In this document: positions 27,556 through 35,858 of the stretch, piece after piece
Position numbering within the stretch: position 1 is the stretch's first letter
Layout: each line of letters begins with the position of its first letter
DNA from: Roseomonas sp. KE2513
GTDB lineage: Bacteria > Pseudomonadota > Alphaproteobacteria > Acetobacterales > Acetobacteraceae
DNA length: 40,206 nt
Assembly: GCF_016107305.1 (NCBI RefSeq)
Contig: NZ_RCVR01000042.1
Coordinates: forward strand, 1-40,206
Direction: 5' to 3'
Notes under the pieces: model-generated
What the model saw: only the letters and a program-made list of their open reading frames with translations
What the model was told of the DNA's origin: nothing
The model's database searches: none
Translations under genes and position numbers: made by a program

Positions 27556-28617
27556 CTAGATGGCTTGACCCCGCTCAGCCGCCGCCATGCGCGCCAGAAG
27601 GACCAGCGCTGTATCATAATAATCACGCTTCTCATTCGATGCATCGGGTCCGAAACGATCCTGAAGGATACCGCGTTGTCGGGCAGCGAAGCGTCCGATA
27701 AGCAGAACTCCCTGCCCCGCTGCGTAGGGCGCGACTGAATCGGTGGATAGGTCGGCCCAGGCGGGCACCTGACGATGGCTGGTGTCGGACCAGAAGCTGA
27801 GCGGCGCCTCCACCGCGACCTCGTCAGCCAACCCTGCCCAGGTCAGCCAGAGCGGCACGCGCACTGCGTCGTAGGAGAAGCGCGCGGGCCAGCCCTGGGC
27901 GGGCGAGACACTGCGGTCGGTCCGCGACACCGCCAGCCAGTCGGGCGAGAGTCCCCACCGGCCGAATCGCGCCGCGCGCAGCAGACGAAGCCCGTCCGAA
28001 GCGACGCGGAGCCACGCCGGATCAGGCACCGCCTCGGCAACCGTCGCAATCGCCGGATAGGAGTAATAGGAAGGGTTCACGACGACATGTGTGCGGTGCT
28101 CGAAGCCCTGCGCTCCCGGCAGCAGGACGAGTCGCCCGCCTGCCCGGCGCACGAGCAGCCGCAGCACGTCGCGTGCGATCGCGGTCCCTTCCTCCGTCAA
28201 CGCCGGGTCAGACCAGCGCCGGCCGCCGCGCAGCAGTGCGCTGGCGATGAAGAGGTCGCCGTCCGTTGCGTTGTTGCTATCTGCGACGGCCGGCTGGCGG
28301 TCCGGCCGCCAGCGCCAAGCGTGCAAGTTGTCCGTCTCGCGGCGCAGGTTGCGGCGCGTCCAGAGAAGCATGCGGTCGAAGGCCGCACGGTCGTTGTGGT
28401 GCTCGGCCAGGGAGAGTCCCCAGCCCTGCCCCTCCGAGTGCGACTGGTTGCCGTTGCCGTTGTCCAGCACCCGGCCCTCCGGCAGCAGAAAGCGCGACTT
28501 GAAGTCCATCCAGCCGGCCGTGTCCGCGGCAGCCACGGCCGTTCCGCCCCGCAGCATGGCGGCCGCCCCACCGGAGAGCAGGCCGATCGCGGCTCGTCGT
28601 TGAATCTGGATCGGCAT
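27556..28617 (-). CDS. bcsZ: Glycoside hydrolase family 8 endo-beta-1,4-glucanase (BcsZ/CMCax type)
   Basis: A 353-aa periplasmic or secreted cellulase that trims nascent glucan and is needed for normal cellulose assembly. An N-terminal signal peptide (about 1-30, with QRRAAIGLL then a hydrophobic stretch ending AVAAAD) may be Sec or weak Tat. The GH8 catalytic acid is the Glu in HSEGQGWG (about 59-66). Downstream are the conserved WRWRPD, NNATDGDLFIA and SYDAVRVPLWL segments; the Asp of the last is the probable base in BcsZ relatives. It is the first gene of the cellulose operon, as cmcAx is in Komagataeibacter. The start is the ATG giving MPIQIQRR; the frame is open 104 codons upstream without family similarity. 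Confidence 0.93.
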   Translation of the reverse strand: MPIQIQRRAAIGLLSGGAAAMLRGGTAVAAADTAGWMDFKSRFLLPEGRVLDNGNGNQSHSEGQGWGLSLAEHHNDRAAFDRMLLWTRRNLRRETDNLHAWRWRPDRQPAVADSNNATDGDLFIASALLRGGRRWSDPALTEEGTAIARDVLRLLVRRAGGRLVLLPGAQGFEHRTHVVVNPSYYSYPAIATVAEAVPDPAWLRVASDGLRLLRAARFGRWGLSPDWLAVSRTDRSVSPAQGWPARFSYDAVRVPLWLTWAGLADEVAVEAPLSFWSDTSHRQVPAWADLSTDSVAPYAAGQGVLLIGRFAARQRGILQDRFGPDASNEKRDYYDTALVLLARMAAAERGQAI

Positions 28618-28691
28618 GGACTCATGCTGCACGGGTGACGTTGCGAAGCGCTTACCGAGGAGACAGGTCAGACCCCTCGCCGTAGCGGTGA

Positions 28692-28720
28692 GTATAACGC
28701 TCGCGGTTCCGTGATAACAG
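28692..28720 (-). promoter_or_regulatory. Candidate promoter of the cellulose operon
   Basis: In the 175-base gap between the GH8 gene and divergent uup, the minus strand has TTATAC (28697 to 28692), a good -10. CTGTTA (28720 to 28715) is a weak -35 at 17-base spacing. This would give a leader of roughly 70 bases before the GH8 ATG. It is the best candidate I see, but the -35 matches only half of the consensus. A -10-like CATATA for uup lies on the other strand near 28746-28751. Confidence 0.35.
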
Positions 28721-28792
28721 GCTTTCCGCTCGTGCCCCGCTGATTCATATACCCCGTGCCATCCGCCCTCGCAGGTGCCATATCCGCCGGCG

Positions 28793-30619
28793 ATGGCACC
28801 CCCTCTCCTTCTCCTCCAGGGCATCCGGCAGGGTTTTGGCTCCACCCCGCTGCTGCTCGACGCCACCCTTTCCGTCGCGGCCGGTGAGCGGCTGGCGCTG
28901 GTCGGCCGCAACGGCTCCGGCAAGTCCACCCTGCTGAAGGTCGCGGCTGGGCTCGTGGCGCCCGATGGCGGCAGCCGCTTCGTTCAGCCCGGAACGACGC
29001 TGCGCTACCTGCCGCAGGAGCCGGACCTCTCCGGCCACCCGAACACCCTCTCCTATGTGGAGGCTGCCCTCGCCCCCGGGGACGACCCCTACCGCGCCCG
29101 CCACCTGCTGGAGGAGCTGGGCCTGACCGGCGAGGAAGCGCCCGCCAGCCTCTCCGGCGGGGAAGCGCGGCGCGCGGCGCTGGCGGCCGTGCTGGCCCCC
29201 TCGCCCGACATCCTGTTGCTGGACGAGCCGACCAACCACCTCGACCTGCCGGCCATCGAGTGGCTGGAAGCGGAACTCTCCGCCATGCGCTCGGCCATGG
29301 TGATCATCAGCCATGACCGACGGTTCCTTGAATCCCTCTCCCGCGCCATGGTCTGGCTCGACCGCGGCACGACGCGGCGCCTCGACCAGGGCTTCGCCGG
29401 TTTCGAGGCCTGGCGCGACCAGGTGCTGGAGGAGGAGGAGCGCGACGCCCATAAGCTCGCCCGCGAGATCGTGCGGGAGGAGCACTGGCTGCGCTACGGC
29501 GTCACCGCCCGGCGCAAGCGCAACATGCGCCGGGTCGGCGAACTGCAGGCCCTGCGGGAAAAGCACCGCCAGCGGCGCGGGCCGCAGGGCGGGGTGCGCC
29601 TCGCCTCCACCGAGGCGGACGGCTCCGGCACCCAGGTCGTGGTCGCGGACCGTATCTCCAAGTCCTACGAGGGCCGCGCGGTGGTGCGGGAGGTCTCCGT
29701 CCGTATCCTGCGCGGAGACCGCGTCGGAATCGTCGGCCCGAACGGCGCGGGCAAGACGACGCTGCTGAACATGCTGACGGGCGTGCTGCCACCCGATTCC
29801 GGCGAGGTGCGCCTCGGCACGGGCATCGAGATGGTGAGCCTCGACCAGCGCCGCGCGAGCCTTGACGACAGCATGACGCTCTCCGACTCCCTCACGGAGG
29901 GGCGGGGCGACATGGTCCATGTCGGCGGGGCGCCACGCCACGTCATCGGCTACATGAAGGACTTCCTCTTCCTCCCGGAGCAGGCGCGCACGCCACTCGG
30001 CGTACTCTCGGGCGGGGAGCGGGCGCGGGTCATGCTTGCGCGCGCCATGGCGCGGCCGAGTAACCTGCTGGTGCTCGACGAGCCGACCAACGACCTCGAT
30101 CTTGAGACGCTGGATCTGCTCCAGGAGATGATCGCGGACTACGCCGGCACCGTGCTGGTGGTGAGCCACGACCGCGACTTCCTCGACCGCGTGGCGACGA
30201 GCGTGATCGCCTATGAGGGCGACGGACGCTGGGCGGAGTACGCGGGCGGCTACTCGGACATGGTGGCGCAGCGCGGCCACGGCGTGCGCGCCCGTGCCGC
30301 CGCTATCGGCGCGCCGGCGCCGAAATCCACGCCGGCGGCAAGGCCGGCAGCGAAACCCGAGCCCGCGCGCCCGCGCCTCACGATGGGCGAGCGCCAGGCG
30401 CTAAAGACCCTGCCGGGGGAGATGGAGAAGCTCTCGGCGGAGATCGCGAAGCTGAACGATATCCTGGCCGACCCGCAGCTCTACGCGCGAGACCCGGCCC
30501 GCTTCGCCAAGGCGACGGAATTGCTCACCGCACGCCAGCAGGCCCTGGCCGAGGCCGAGGAGCGCTGGCTGGAGCTGGAAATGCGGCGGGAGGAGGCGGA
30601 AGGGGCCCCCGCCCGCTGA
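28793..30619 (+). CDS. uup: ABC-F family ATPase, Uup type
   Basis: A soluble ABC-F protein with two ATPase domains and no membrane segment; Uup relatives act on ribosomes or branched DNA intermediates. The 608-aa product has Walker A GRNGSGKS at 38-45, signature LSGGEARR from 120 and Walker [12 protein letters not shown] at 141-151. A charged inter-domain linker (about 210-265) follows, then a second Walker A GPNGAGKT at 315-322, signature LSGGERARV and [12 protein letters not shown]. The C-terminal part (about 505-605) has an Ala/Pro linker and a coiled coil, the hallmark of Uup. Start: ATG at 28793 is used; a GTG at 28775 is also in frame. Divergent from the cellulose operon. Confidence 0.93.
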   Translation: MAPPLLLLQGIRQGFGSTPLLLDATLSVAAGERLALVGRNGSGKSTLLKVAAGLVAPDGGSRFVQPGTTLRYLPQEPDLSGHPNTLSYVEAALAPGDDPYRARHLLEELGLTGEEAPASLSGGEARRAALAAVLAPSPDILLLDEPTNHLDLPAIEWLEAELSAMRSAMVIISHDRRFLESLSRAMVWLDRGTTRRLDQGFAGFEAWRDQVLEEEERDAHKLAREIVREEHWLRYGVTARRKRNMRRVGELQALREKHRQRRGPQGGVRLASTEADGSGTQVVVADRISKSYEGRAVVREVSVRILRGDRVGIVGPNGAGKTTLLNMLTGVLPPDSGEVRLGTGIEMVSLDQRRASLDDSMTLSDSLTEGRGDMVHVGGAPRHVIGYMKDFLFLPEQARTPLGVLSGGERARVMLARAMARPSNLLVLDEPTNDLDLETLDLLQEMIADYAGTVLVVSHDRDFLDRVATSVIAYEGDGRWAEYAGGYSDMVAQRGHGVRARAAAIGAPAPKSTPAARPAAKPEPARPRLTMGERQALKTLPGEMEKLSAEIAKLNDILADPQLYARDPARFAKATELLTARQQALAEAEERWLELEMRREEAEGAPAR

Positions 30620-30626
30620 ACCCTCA

Positions 30627-30639
30627 GCCGCTCAGCGGC
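30627..30639. terminator. Small hairpin between convergent uup and universal stress genes
   Basis: GCCGC/GCGGC with a three-base loop lies where uup and the stress gene converge, 12 bases apart. The loop bases are exactly the stop codon of the universal stress gene. A bidirectional terminator is possible but the stem is only 5 bp. Confidence 0.25.
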
Positions 30640-31507
30640 ACATCATCACGGGCATATCGGCGTTCTCCAGCACGTGCCGGGTGACGCCGCCGAGGATGAG
30701 TTGCCGGATGCGCGAATGGCTGTAGGCGCCCATGCAGAGCAGGTCCGCCCCGAAGTCCCGCGCCGCGCCGAGCAGCCCCGCCCCCACCTCGCGCGTGACC
30801 GGGGAGAACTCCACCGGTTCCGCCTCGATGTTGTGCCAGTGGAGGTAGGAGAGGATCCCCTTCACGTCCGGCCCGCGGCGCTGGTAGTCCTTGCTGTAGA
30901 GGATCCGCACCGCCTCGGCCCGATGCAGCCAAGGCAGGGCGGCCGCGATGGCCGCGGAGCTTTCCGCCGTGCCGTTCCAGGCGCAGCAGACCCGGGTGCC
31001 GATCTTCGCCGGGGGCTCGCGCGGCGCGATCAGCACGGGCCGGCCGCTGTCGAAGAGAATGGCGTGCAGCGCGTCGGAGGAGGAGACGTCCTCCCCCGCG
31101 TCCGGATGCGGCACGACCGCCATGTCGTAGAGGCGCGACTGCTGGGCGACGAGATCCTCCTCCCGCCCAGCGACGGATGCGAAGGAAATGGTGGCGCTGT
31201 CCGCCTTCTCGGCGGCCTCGGCGCTGGTGGCCACCACTACGTCGCTTCCCTGCACGAAGCGGTCGAAGAGGGCCTGCACGCGGCTCGCGCGGTCACCTGA
31301 TTCCCTCTCCGTCGCGGCCATCATCTCCTCGATCATCGCGCCCGACAGGCCTTCGCCGGCCAGGGGCGCCACGTCGCGCGCATCCACGCGCACATGAATG
31401 CAGTGAACGTGACTATGCCAGATGCGCGCGGTGAGAAGGGCGGTGTGCAACGCCGCCTCGCCGGCGGAGGTGCCGGTCAGCGGCAGCAGGATACGGCGGT
31501 AGGCCAT
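30632..31507 (-). CDS. Universal stress protein, tandem-domain form
   Basis: A 291-aa protein with two USP-like halves. The first (about 1-150) begins YRRILLPLTGTSAGEAAL. The second begins TRVCCAWNGTAESSAA and ends with the ATP-binding-type loop GAYSHSRIRQLILGGVTRHVL, which follows the G-x2-[GH]-x9-G-[ST] pattern. The first half lacks a clear copy of this loop and is probably a degenerate partner domain. USPs respond to stress and growth arrest; the specific role is unknown. ATG at 31507 is used. The gene converges on uup. Confidence 0.88.
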   Translation of the reverse strand: MAYRRILLPLTGTSAGEAALHTALLTARIWHSHVHCIHVRVDARDVAPLAGEGLSGAMIEEMMAATERESGDRASRVQALFDRFVQGSDVVVATSAEAAEKADSATISFASVAGREEDLVAQQSRLYDMAVVPHPDAGEDVSSSDALHAILFDSGRPVLIAPREPPAKIGTRVCCAWNGTAESSAAIAAALPWLHRAEAVRILYSKDYQRRGPDVKGILSYLHWHNIEAEPVEFSPVTREVGAGLLGAARDFGADLLCMGAYSHSRIRQLILGGVTRHVLENADMPVMMCR

Positions 31508-31609
31508 GTCGGCGGGACTCCGTAGTCGTCCTTGGGCGAGGTCGCGGGCGGGGTGCGGCTGCACCTCTCCCGCCGCGTCCCGGCCGATTCCGGCCGGGCG
31601 CGGACCTAT

Positions 31610-33091
31610 CTAGCACATCGGCAGGCCGAGCGCCGCAAGAGCCGCCGGCAGCGGCTCCGACGAGGCGTCGAGCCGCGCCCAGCCGAGGCGGCCGACGGGT
31701 TTGCTTGCGGCGTAGTCCAGCACCTCGCGCGTCGCGTCCGAGGCGTCCCCCCGGCGCGCCTCCACCCGCGCGCGCAGCACCTCAATGGGTGCCTCCAACC
31801 AGAACCCGGCGAAGGGCACGCCGCATTCCCGCGCCACGGCTTCGATCCCGTTCCGCCGCGCGGGGTCGAGGAAGGCGGCGTCAGCAATCACCGAGTGCCC
31901 GCCGCTTAGCGCCGCCCCCGCTTCCTTGAAGAGGGCGGCGTGCACGGCGTCGCTCGCGGCGGCGGTATAGGCCTCTGGCGGAAGGTGCGTCTCCGGCGGC
32001 AGGCCCGCCAGGCGCTTGCGGATCTCATCCGTGCGGAGGTGGAGCGCCCCCGGCGCGGCCCCGAAGCGCGGCGCCAGCGCCCGCCCGAGGCGTGTCTTGC
32101 CCGTGCCCGGCAGCCCGCCCACCGCGATCAGCCGCGCCGCCGGTGGTCGGAGATAGCCCTCCGCGTCCCCGAGGAAGGCATTCGCCCCCTCCCCCTGCCC
32201 CTCCATGCGGGCGAGGCAATGCGCCCGGATCATGGCGCGCGTGGAGAGCCAGAGCGGCAGCGCCGCGACGAGCCCGGCATCGTCCCCGACCGCGACCGCC
32301 CGCGCCAGCACCCGGCAAGCGGCCGCCCGCCCGCAGCGCCGCAGGAGGTCTGCGATAAGGAAGGCCAGGTCGTAGCCGGTATCGATCGTCGCCAGTTCCT
32401 CGTCGAACTCGAGCGCGTCGAAAGCCGTGGGCCGCCCCCGCCAGAGGACGAGGTTGCCGAGATGCAGGTCCCCGTGGCAGCGGCGTACCCGCCCCTCGGC
32501 CGCGCGCGCCCGCAGCACCGGCGCTACGGTCCTGAGCGTCCGGCCGGCGGCGCGGCGCCAGGCGATCACCCGCGCGCGGTCAAGGCCAGAGGCGAGCGCG
32601 GCCCGCGCATTGCCCCGCAGCACCGCGTCCATGGCGCGCACGACATCCCCGGCATCACCCGGCGGATAGGTTCCGCGGAGCGCCACGACGGCATCCCCCA
32701 GCGCATCCGCCATCGCCTCGTCGATCCCGCCTCGGTCGGCCACGGCGTCGAGGAAGGCATTCGCCGGCACCGGTGCCATCTCCACGGCCCATTCCACCGC
32801 CGCGGGATCATCGGGCGCGATCAGCCGGTCCCCTTCCGCGGGGATCCCGTGCACCGCACGGTAGAGGCCGGGCGCGGCCGGCGCGTTCAGGACCAATTCG
32901 CGCTCCGCGAAGCGCCGACGCGCAGCCGGGAGGGAGAAGTCGAGAAAGCCGAGGCTCACCGCCTTGCGCAGCTTCAGCACCCGCTGGTGCCCGACGAAAA
33001 CAGCGGAGATATGCGTCTCGACCGGCCGCTCGGCCCCGGTCAGACGCGCCAGGAGCGAGGCGGCCGGCGCCTGCGCGGCCGGGATGGTCAC
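31610..33091 (-). CDS. Bifunctional APH-like kinase / P-loop kinase fusion
   Basis: A 493-aa fusion. The N-terminal half resembles aminoglycoside-phosphotransferase/protein-kinase-like folds, with the catalytic loop CHGDLHLGN (205-213) and the metal site FDALEFDEE (224-232). The C-terminal half is a P-loop kinase with GGLPGTGKT at 325-333, a DEIRK lid-like segment and ADAAFLD. The same two-domain arrangement is widespread and usually labelled AAA family ATPase or gluconate-kinase-like; substrates are unknown. Drug resistance should not be inferred. The start is a GTG 13 bases after the pdxH stop, so the two genes are probably co-transcribed. The longer open frame runs into pdxH and is rejected. 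Confidence 0.85.
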   Translation of the reverse strand: MTIPAAQAPAASLLARLTGAERPVETHISAVFVGHQRVLKLRKAVSLGFLDFSLPAARRRFAERELVLNAPAAPGLYRAVHGIPAEGDRLIAPDDPAAVEWAVEMAPVPANAFLDAVADRGGIDEAMADALGDAVVALRGTYPPGDAGDVVRAMDAVLRGNARAALASGLDRARVIAWRRAAGRTLRTVAPVLRARAAEGRVRRCHGDLHLGNLVLWRGRPTAFDALEFDEELATIDTGYDLAFLIADLLRRCGRAAACRVLARAVAVGDDAGLVAALPLWLSTRAMIRAHCLARMEGQGEGANAFLGDAEGYLRPPAARLIAVGGLPGTGKTRLGRALAPRFGAAPGALHLRTDEIRKRLAGLPPETHLPPEAYTAAASDAVHAALFKEAGAALSGGHSVIADAAFLDPARRNGIEAVARECGVPFAGFWLEAPIEVLRARVEARRGDASDATREVLDYAASKPVGRLGWARLDASSEPLPAALAALGLPMC

Positions 33092-33104
33092 CGCGCGGCG
33101 CCGA

Positions 33105-33734
33105 TCAGGGGTAGAGCCGCCCGGACCGCCAGCCCTGCCCCTCCCGCTCGAAGAGAACGCGGTCGTGCATGCGGAAGGGCATGTCCTGCCAGAACTCGAT
33201 GCTCTCCGGCAGCACGCGGAAACCGCCCCAGTGTGGCGGGCGCGGCACCTCCTCGCCCGGGTTCGCCGCTTCCGTCTCGCGCACGCGCGCCTCGAAGGCG
33301 GCGCGGGAAGCCAGCGGCCGGGACTGGTCCGAGGAGACGGCCGAGATGCGCGAGCCGCGGGAGCGCGAGGCGAAATAGGCATCCGACTCCGCGGCCGTGA
33401 CGCGCTCCACTTTCCCCTCTACGCGCACCTGCCGGCGGGAGGACTTCCAATGGAAGAGCAGCGCCGCGTGGGGGTTGGACAGCAGTTCGCCGCCCTTCCG
33501 GCTCATCTCGTTCGTGTAGAAGACGAAGCCCCGCTCGTCCCGGCCCTTGAGCAGCACCATGCGGGCGGAGGGCCGCCCATCGGCTGTCGCGGTGGCGAGG
33601 CACATGGCGTTCGGGTCGTTCGGCTCGCCCGCCACGGCCTCGGCCATCCAGGCCTCGAAGAGGGCGTAGGGGTCGGCGGCCTCCGGGATCGGCTCGCGGG
33701 CGGCGCCGGGCGGGAGCTCGGTTGTCAGGCTCAT
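33105..33734 (-). CDS. pdxH: Pyridoxamine 5'-phosphate oxidase
   Basis: PdxH is the FMN enzyme that oxidises pyridoxine or pyridoxamine phosphate to pyridoxal phosphate. The 209-aa product has the family segments SARMVLLKG, FVFYTNEMSRKGGEL, ALLFHWKSSRRQVR and SDQSRPLASR. The C-terminal motif is FWQ.MPFRMHDR..FER, ending RLYP. The start is the ATG giving MSLTTELPPG. The frame remains open upstream into fabI's leader but is unlike the family. Divergent from fabI over 85 bases, a neighbourhood common in alphaproteobacteria. Confidence 0.97.
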   Translation of the reverse strand: MSLTTELPPGAAREPIPEAADPYALFEAWMAEAVAGEPNDPNAMCLATATADGRPSARMVLLKGRDERGFVFYTNEMSRKGGELLSNPHAALLFHWKSSRRQVRVEGKVERVTAAESDAYFASRSRGSRISAVSSDQSRPLASRAAFEARVRETEAANPGEEVPRPPHWGGFRVLPESIEFWQDMPFRMHDRVLFEREGQGWRSGRLYP

Positions 33735-33819
33735 GCGTTCAGGCCCCTTGTTCCGTCGGGAGCGGTGTGCCACCCCTCCCCGCCCGTCGCAACAGACCCG
33801 CCCCGCCGGAGGACGCCCC

Positions 33820-34674
33820 ATGAACGATGCCGAGACGGTGGCGCAAACCGCCACGCTGCCCGTGACGGGGACGCTCATGCAGGGCCGGCGCGGCATCGTC
33901 ATGGGCGTCGCGAACGACCGCTCCATCGCCTGGTCCATCGCCCAGGCCCTGGCCGCCCAGGGGGCGGAGGTCGCCTTCACCTATCAGGGGGAGGCGCTGG
34001 AGAAGCGGGTGCGCCCGCTGGCCGCCAGCATCGGCTCCGACCTGCTCGTGCCCTGCGACGTCTCCGATGAAGCGGCGATTGACGCCGCCTTCAAGAAGGT
34101 CGCCGAGCGCTGGGACGGCATCGACTTCCTCGTCCACGCCATCGGCTTCGCCGACAAGCAGTACCTGCGCGGCCGCTATCTCGACACGCCGAAGGAAGCC
34201 TTCCTCCAGGCGCTCGACATCTCCTGCTACTCCTTCGTCTCGGTTTCGCGCCGGGCGGCGGCGATGATGAAGCCGGGCGGCTCGCTCCTCACCCTTTCCT
34301 ATCTCGGCGCCGAGCGCTGGACGCCGCACTACAACGTCATGGGCGTTGCCAAGGCCGCGCTGGAAGCCAGCGTGCGCTACATGGCCGCGGACCTCGGCGA
34401 TGCCGGCATCCGCGTGAACGCGATCTCCGCCGGGCCCATCAAGACCCTTGCCGCGAGCGGCATCGGCGACTTCCGCTACATCCTGAAGTGGAACCAGTAC
34501 AACTCGCCTATGCGCCGCAACGTGACGCTGGACGAGGTGGGCGGCGCCGGCCTCTACCTCGTATCCCCCCTGTCCGGCGGGGTAACGGGGGAGGTGCACC
34601 ACGTGGACTGCGGCTACCACATCGTCGGCATGAAGCACCCGGACGCGCCGGACATCGCCACCGTCGGCAGCTGA
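33820..34674 (+). CDS. fabI: Enoyl-[acyl-carrier-protein] reductase (NADH) FabI
   Basis: FabI reduces enoyl-ACP in the last step of each fatty-acid elongation cycle. The 284-aa short-chain-dehydrogenase-type product has the cofactor segment GRRGIVMGVANDRSIAW (22-38) and HAIGFAD (106-112). The catalytic Tyr161, Tyr171 and Lys178 lie in SYLGAERWTPHYNVMGVAK, the canonical FabI pattern. The 20-residue N-terminal extension before the core is slightly long. The ATG at 33820 has GGAGG 8 bases upstream, which fixes the start. aroC follows 9 bases later, so the two form an operon. Confidence 0.97.
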   Translation: MNDAETVAQTATLPVTGTLMQGRRGIVMGVANDRSIAWSIAQALAAQGAEVAFTYQGEALEKRVRPLAASIGSDLLVPCDVSDEAAIDAAFKKVAERWDGIDFLVHAIGFADKQYLRGRYLDTPKEAFLQALDISCYSFVSVSRRAAAMMKPGGSLLTLSYLGAERWTPHYNVMGVAKAALEASVRYMAADLGDAGIRVNAISAGPIKTLAASGIGDFRYILKWNQYNSPMRRNVTLDEVGGAGLYLVSPLSGGVTGEVHHVDCGYHIVGMKHPDAPDIATVGS

Positions 34675-34683
34675 CGCCAGGCC

Positions 34684-35790
34684 GTGTCGCACAACACCTT
34701 CGGCCACCTCTTCCGCGTCACCACCTGGGGCGAGAGCCACGGGCCGGCGATCGGGGGCGTGGTCGATGGCTGCCCGCCCGGCCTGTCGCTCTCGGAGGCC
34801 GACATCCAGCCCTGGTTGGACCTGCGGCGCCCCGGCCAATCGAAGTTCGTGACCCAGCGGCAGGAGCCGGACCAGGTTCGGATCCTCTCCGGCACCTTCG
34901 AGGGCCTGACCACCGGCACGCCGATCTCCCTCATTATCGAGAACACGGACCAGCGCTCCCGCGACTATGGCGAGATCGCGGATAGCTTCCGCCCCGGCCA
35001 TGCCGACCTCGCCTACCACCTGAAATATGGCGTGCGGGACTATCGCGGCGGCGGGCGCTCCTCCGCACGGGAGACGGCGATGCGCGTGGCGGCCGGCGCC
35101 GTTGCGCGGAAGGTACTGGGCTCGGGCGTCACCATCCGCGGCGCCCTCGTGGCCATGGGCGGCGACCCCGTGGACCGCACGGCCTGGGACTGGACTGCCG
35201 TGCGGGAGAACAGCTTCTTCTGCCCTGACCGTGCCACCGCCACCCGGTGGGAGGAGCGCCTGCTCGCGTTGCGCAAGTCCGGCTCCAGCGTCGGCGCGGT
35301 GGTGGAAGTCGTGGCCGAGGGCCTGCCCCCCGGCCTCGGCGCCCCGATTTACGGCAAGCTGGATGCGGAGATCGCGGCCGCCTTCATGTCGATCAACGCC
35401 GTGAAGGGCGTCGAGATCGGCGACGGTTTCGCCGCCGCCGCCCTGACCGGCGAGGGCAATGCGGACGAGATGCGCATGGCGCCCGACGGCACCGTGGACT
35501 TTCTCGGCAATCACGCGGGCGGCGTGCTCGGCGGCATCTCCACGGGCCAGCCGGTGGTCGCCCGTTTCGCGGTGAAGCCGACCTCCTCCATCCTCGTTCC
35601 CCGCCGAACGGTGGATCGCCACGGGCAGGAGCGAGAGCTGGTGACCAAGGGACGCCACGATCCCTGCGTCGGCATCCGCGCCGTCCCTGTCGGCGAAGCG
35701 ATGATGGCCTGCGTGCTCGCCGATGCCCTGCTGCGGCACCGGGCGCAGGTGCCGGACGCCCCTACCACCACTCGCCTCCCGAGAAACTGA
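34684..35790 (+). CDS. aroC: Chorismate synthase
   Basis: AroC makes chorismate from EPSP, the last shikimate-pathway step, using reduced FMN. The 368-aa product has all family signatures: [14 protein letters not shown] near the start, [15 protein letters not shown], and [19 protein letters not shown] third signature is [20 protein letters not shown]. The start is a GTG 9 bases after the fabI stop. Full length, no truncation. Confidence 0.98.
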   Translation: MSHNTFGHLFRVTTWGESHGPAIGGVVDGCPPGLSLSEADIQPWLDLRRPGQSKFVTQRQEPDQVRILSGTFEGLTTGTPISLIIENTDQRSRDYGEIADSFRPGHADLAYHLKYGVRDYRGGGRSSARETAMRVAAGAVARKVLGSGVTIRGALVAMGGDPVDRTAWDWTAVRENSFFCPDRATATRWEERLLALRKSGSSVGAVVEVVAEGLPPGLGAPIYGKLDAEIAAAFMSINAVKGVEIGDGFAAAALTGEGNADEMRMAPDGTVDFLGNHAGGVLGGISTGQPVVARFAVKPTSSILVPRRTVDRHGQERELVTKGRHDPCVGIRAVPVGEAMMACVLADALLRHRAQVPDAPTTTRLPRN

Positions 35791-35858
35791 AGCACGGGAT
35801 CCTTTATCCGACTTCCGCACTCGGGTATTACCCTCGGCGAAACCGGGGTTGCCGTCGC

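Noticed and set aside
31610-33091. Aminoglycoside resistance gene
   Set aside because: The HGDLH kinase loop is shared by many small-molecule kinases. Fusion to a P-loop kinase and the housekeeping context argue against drug resistance.
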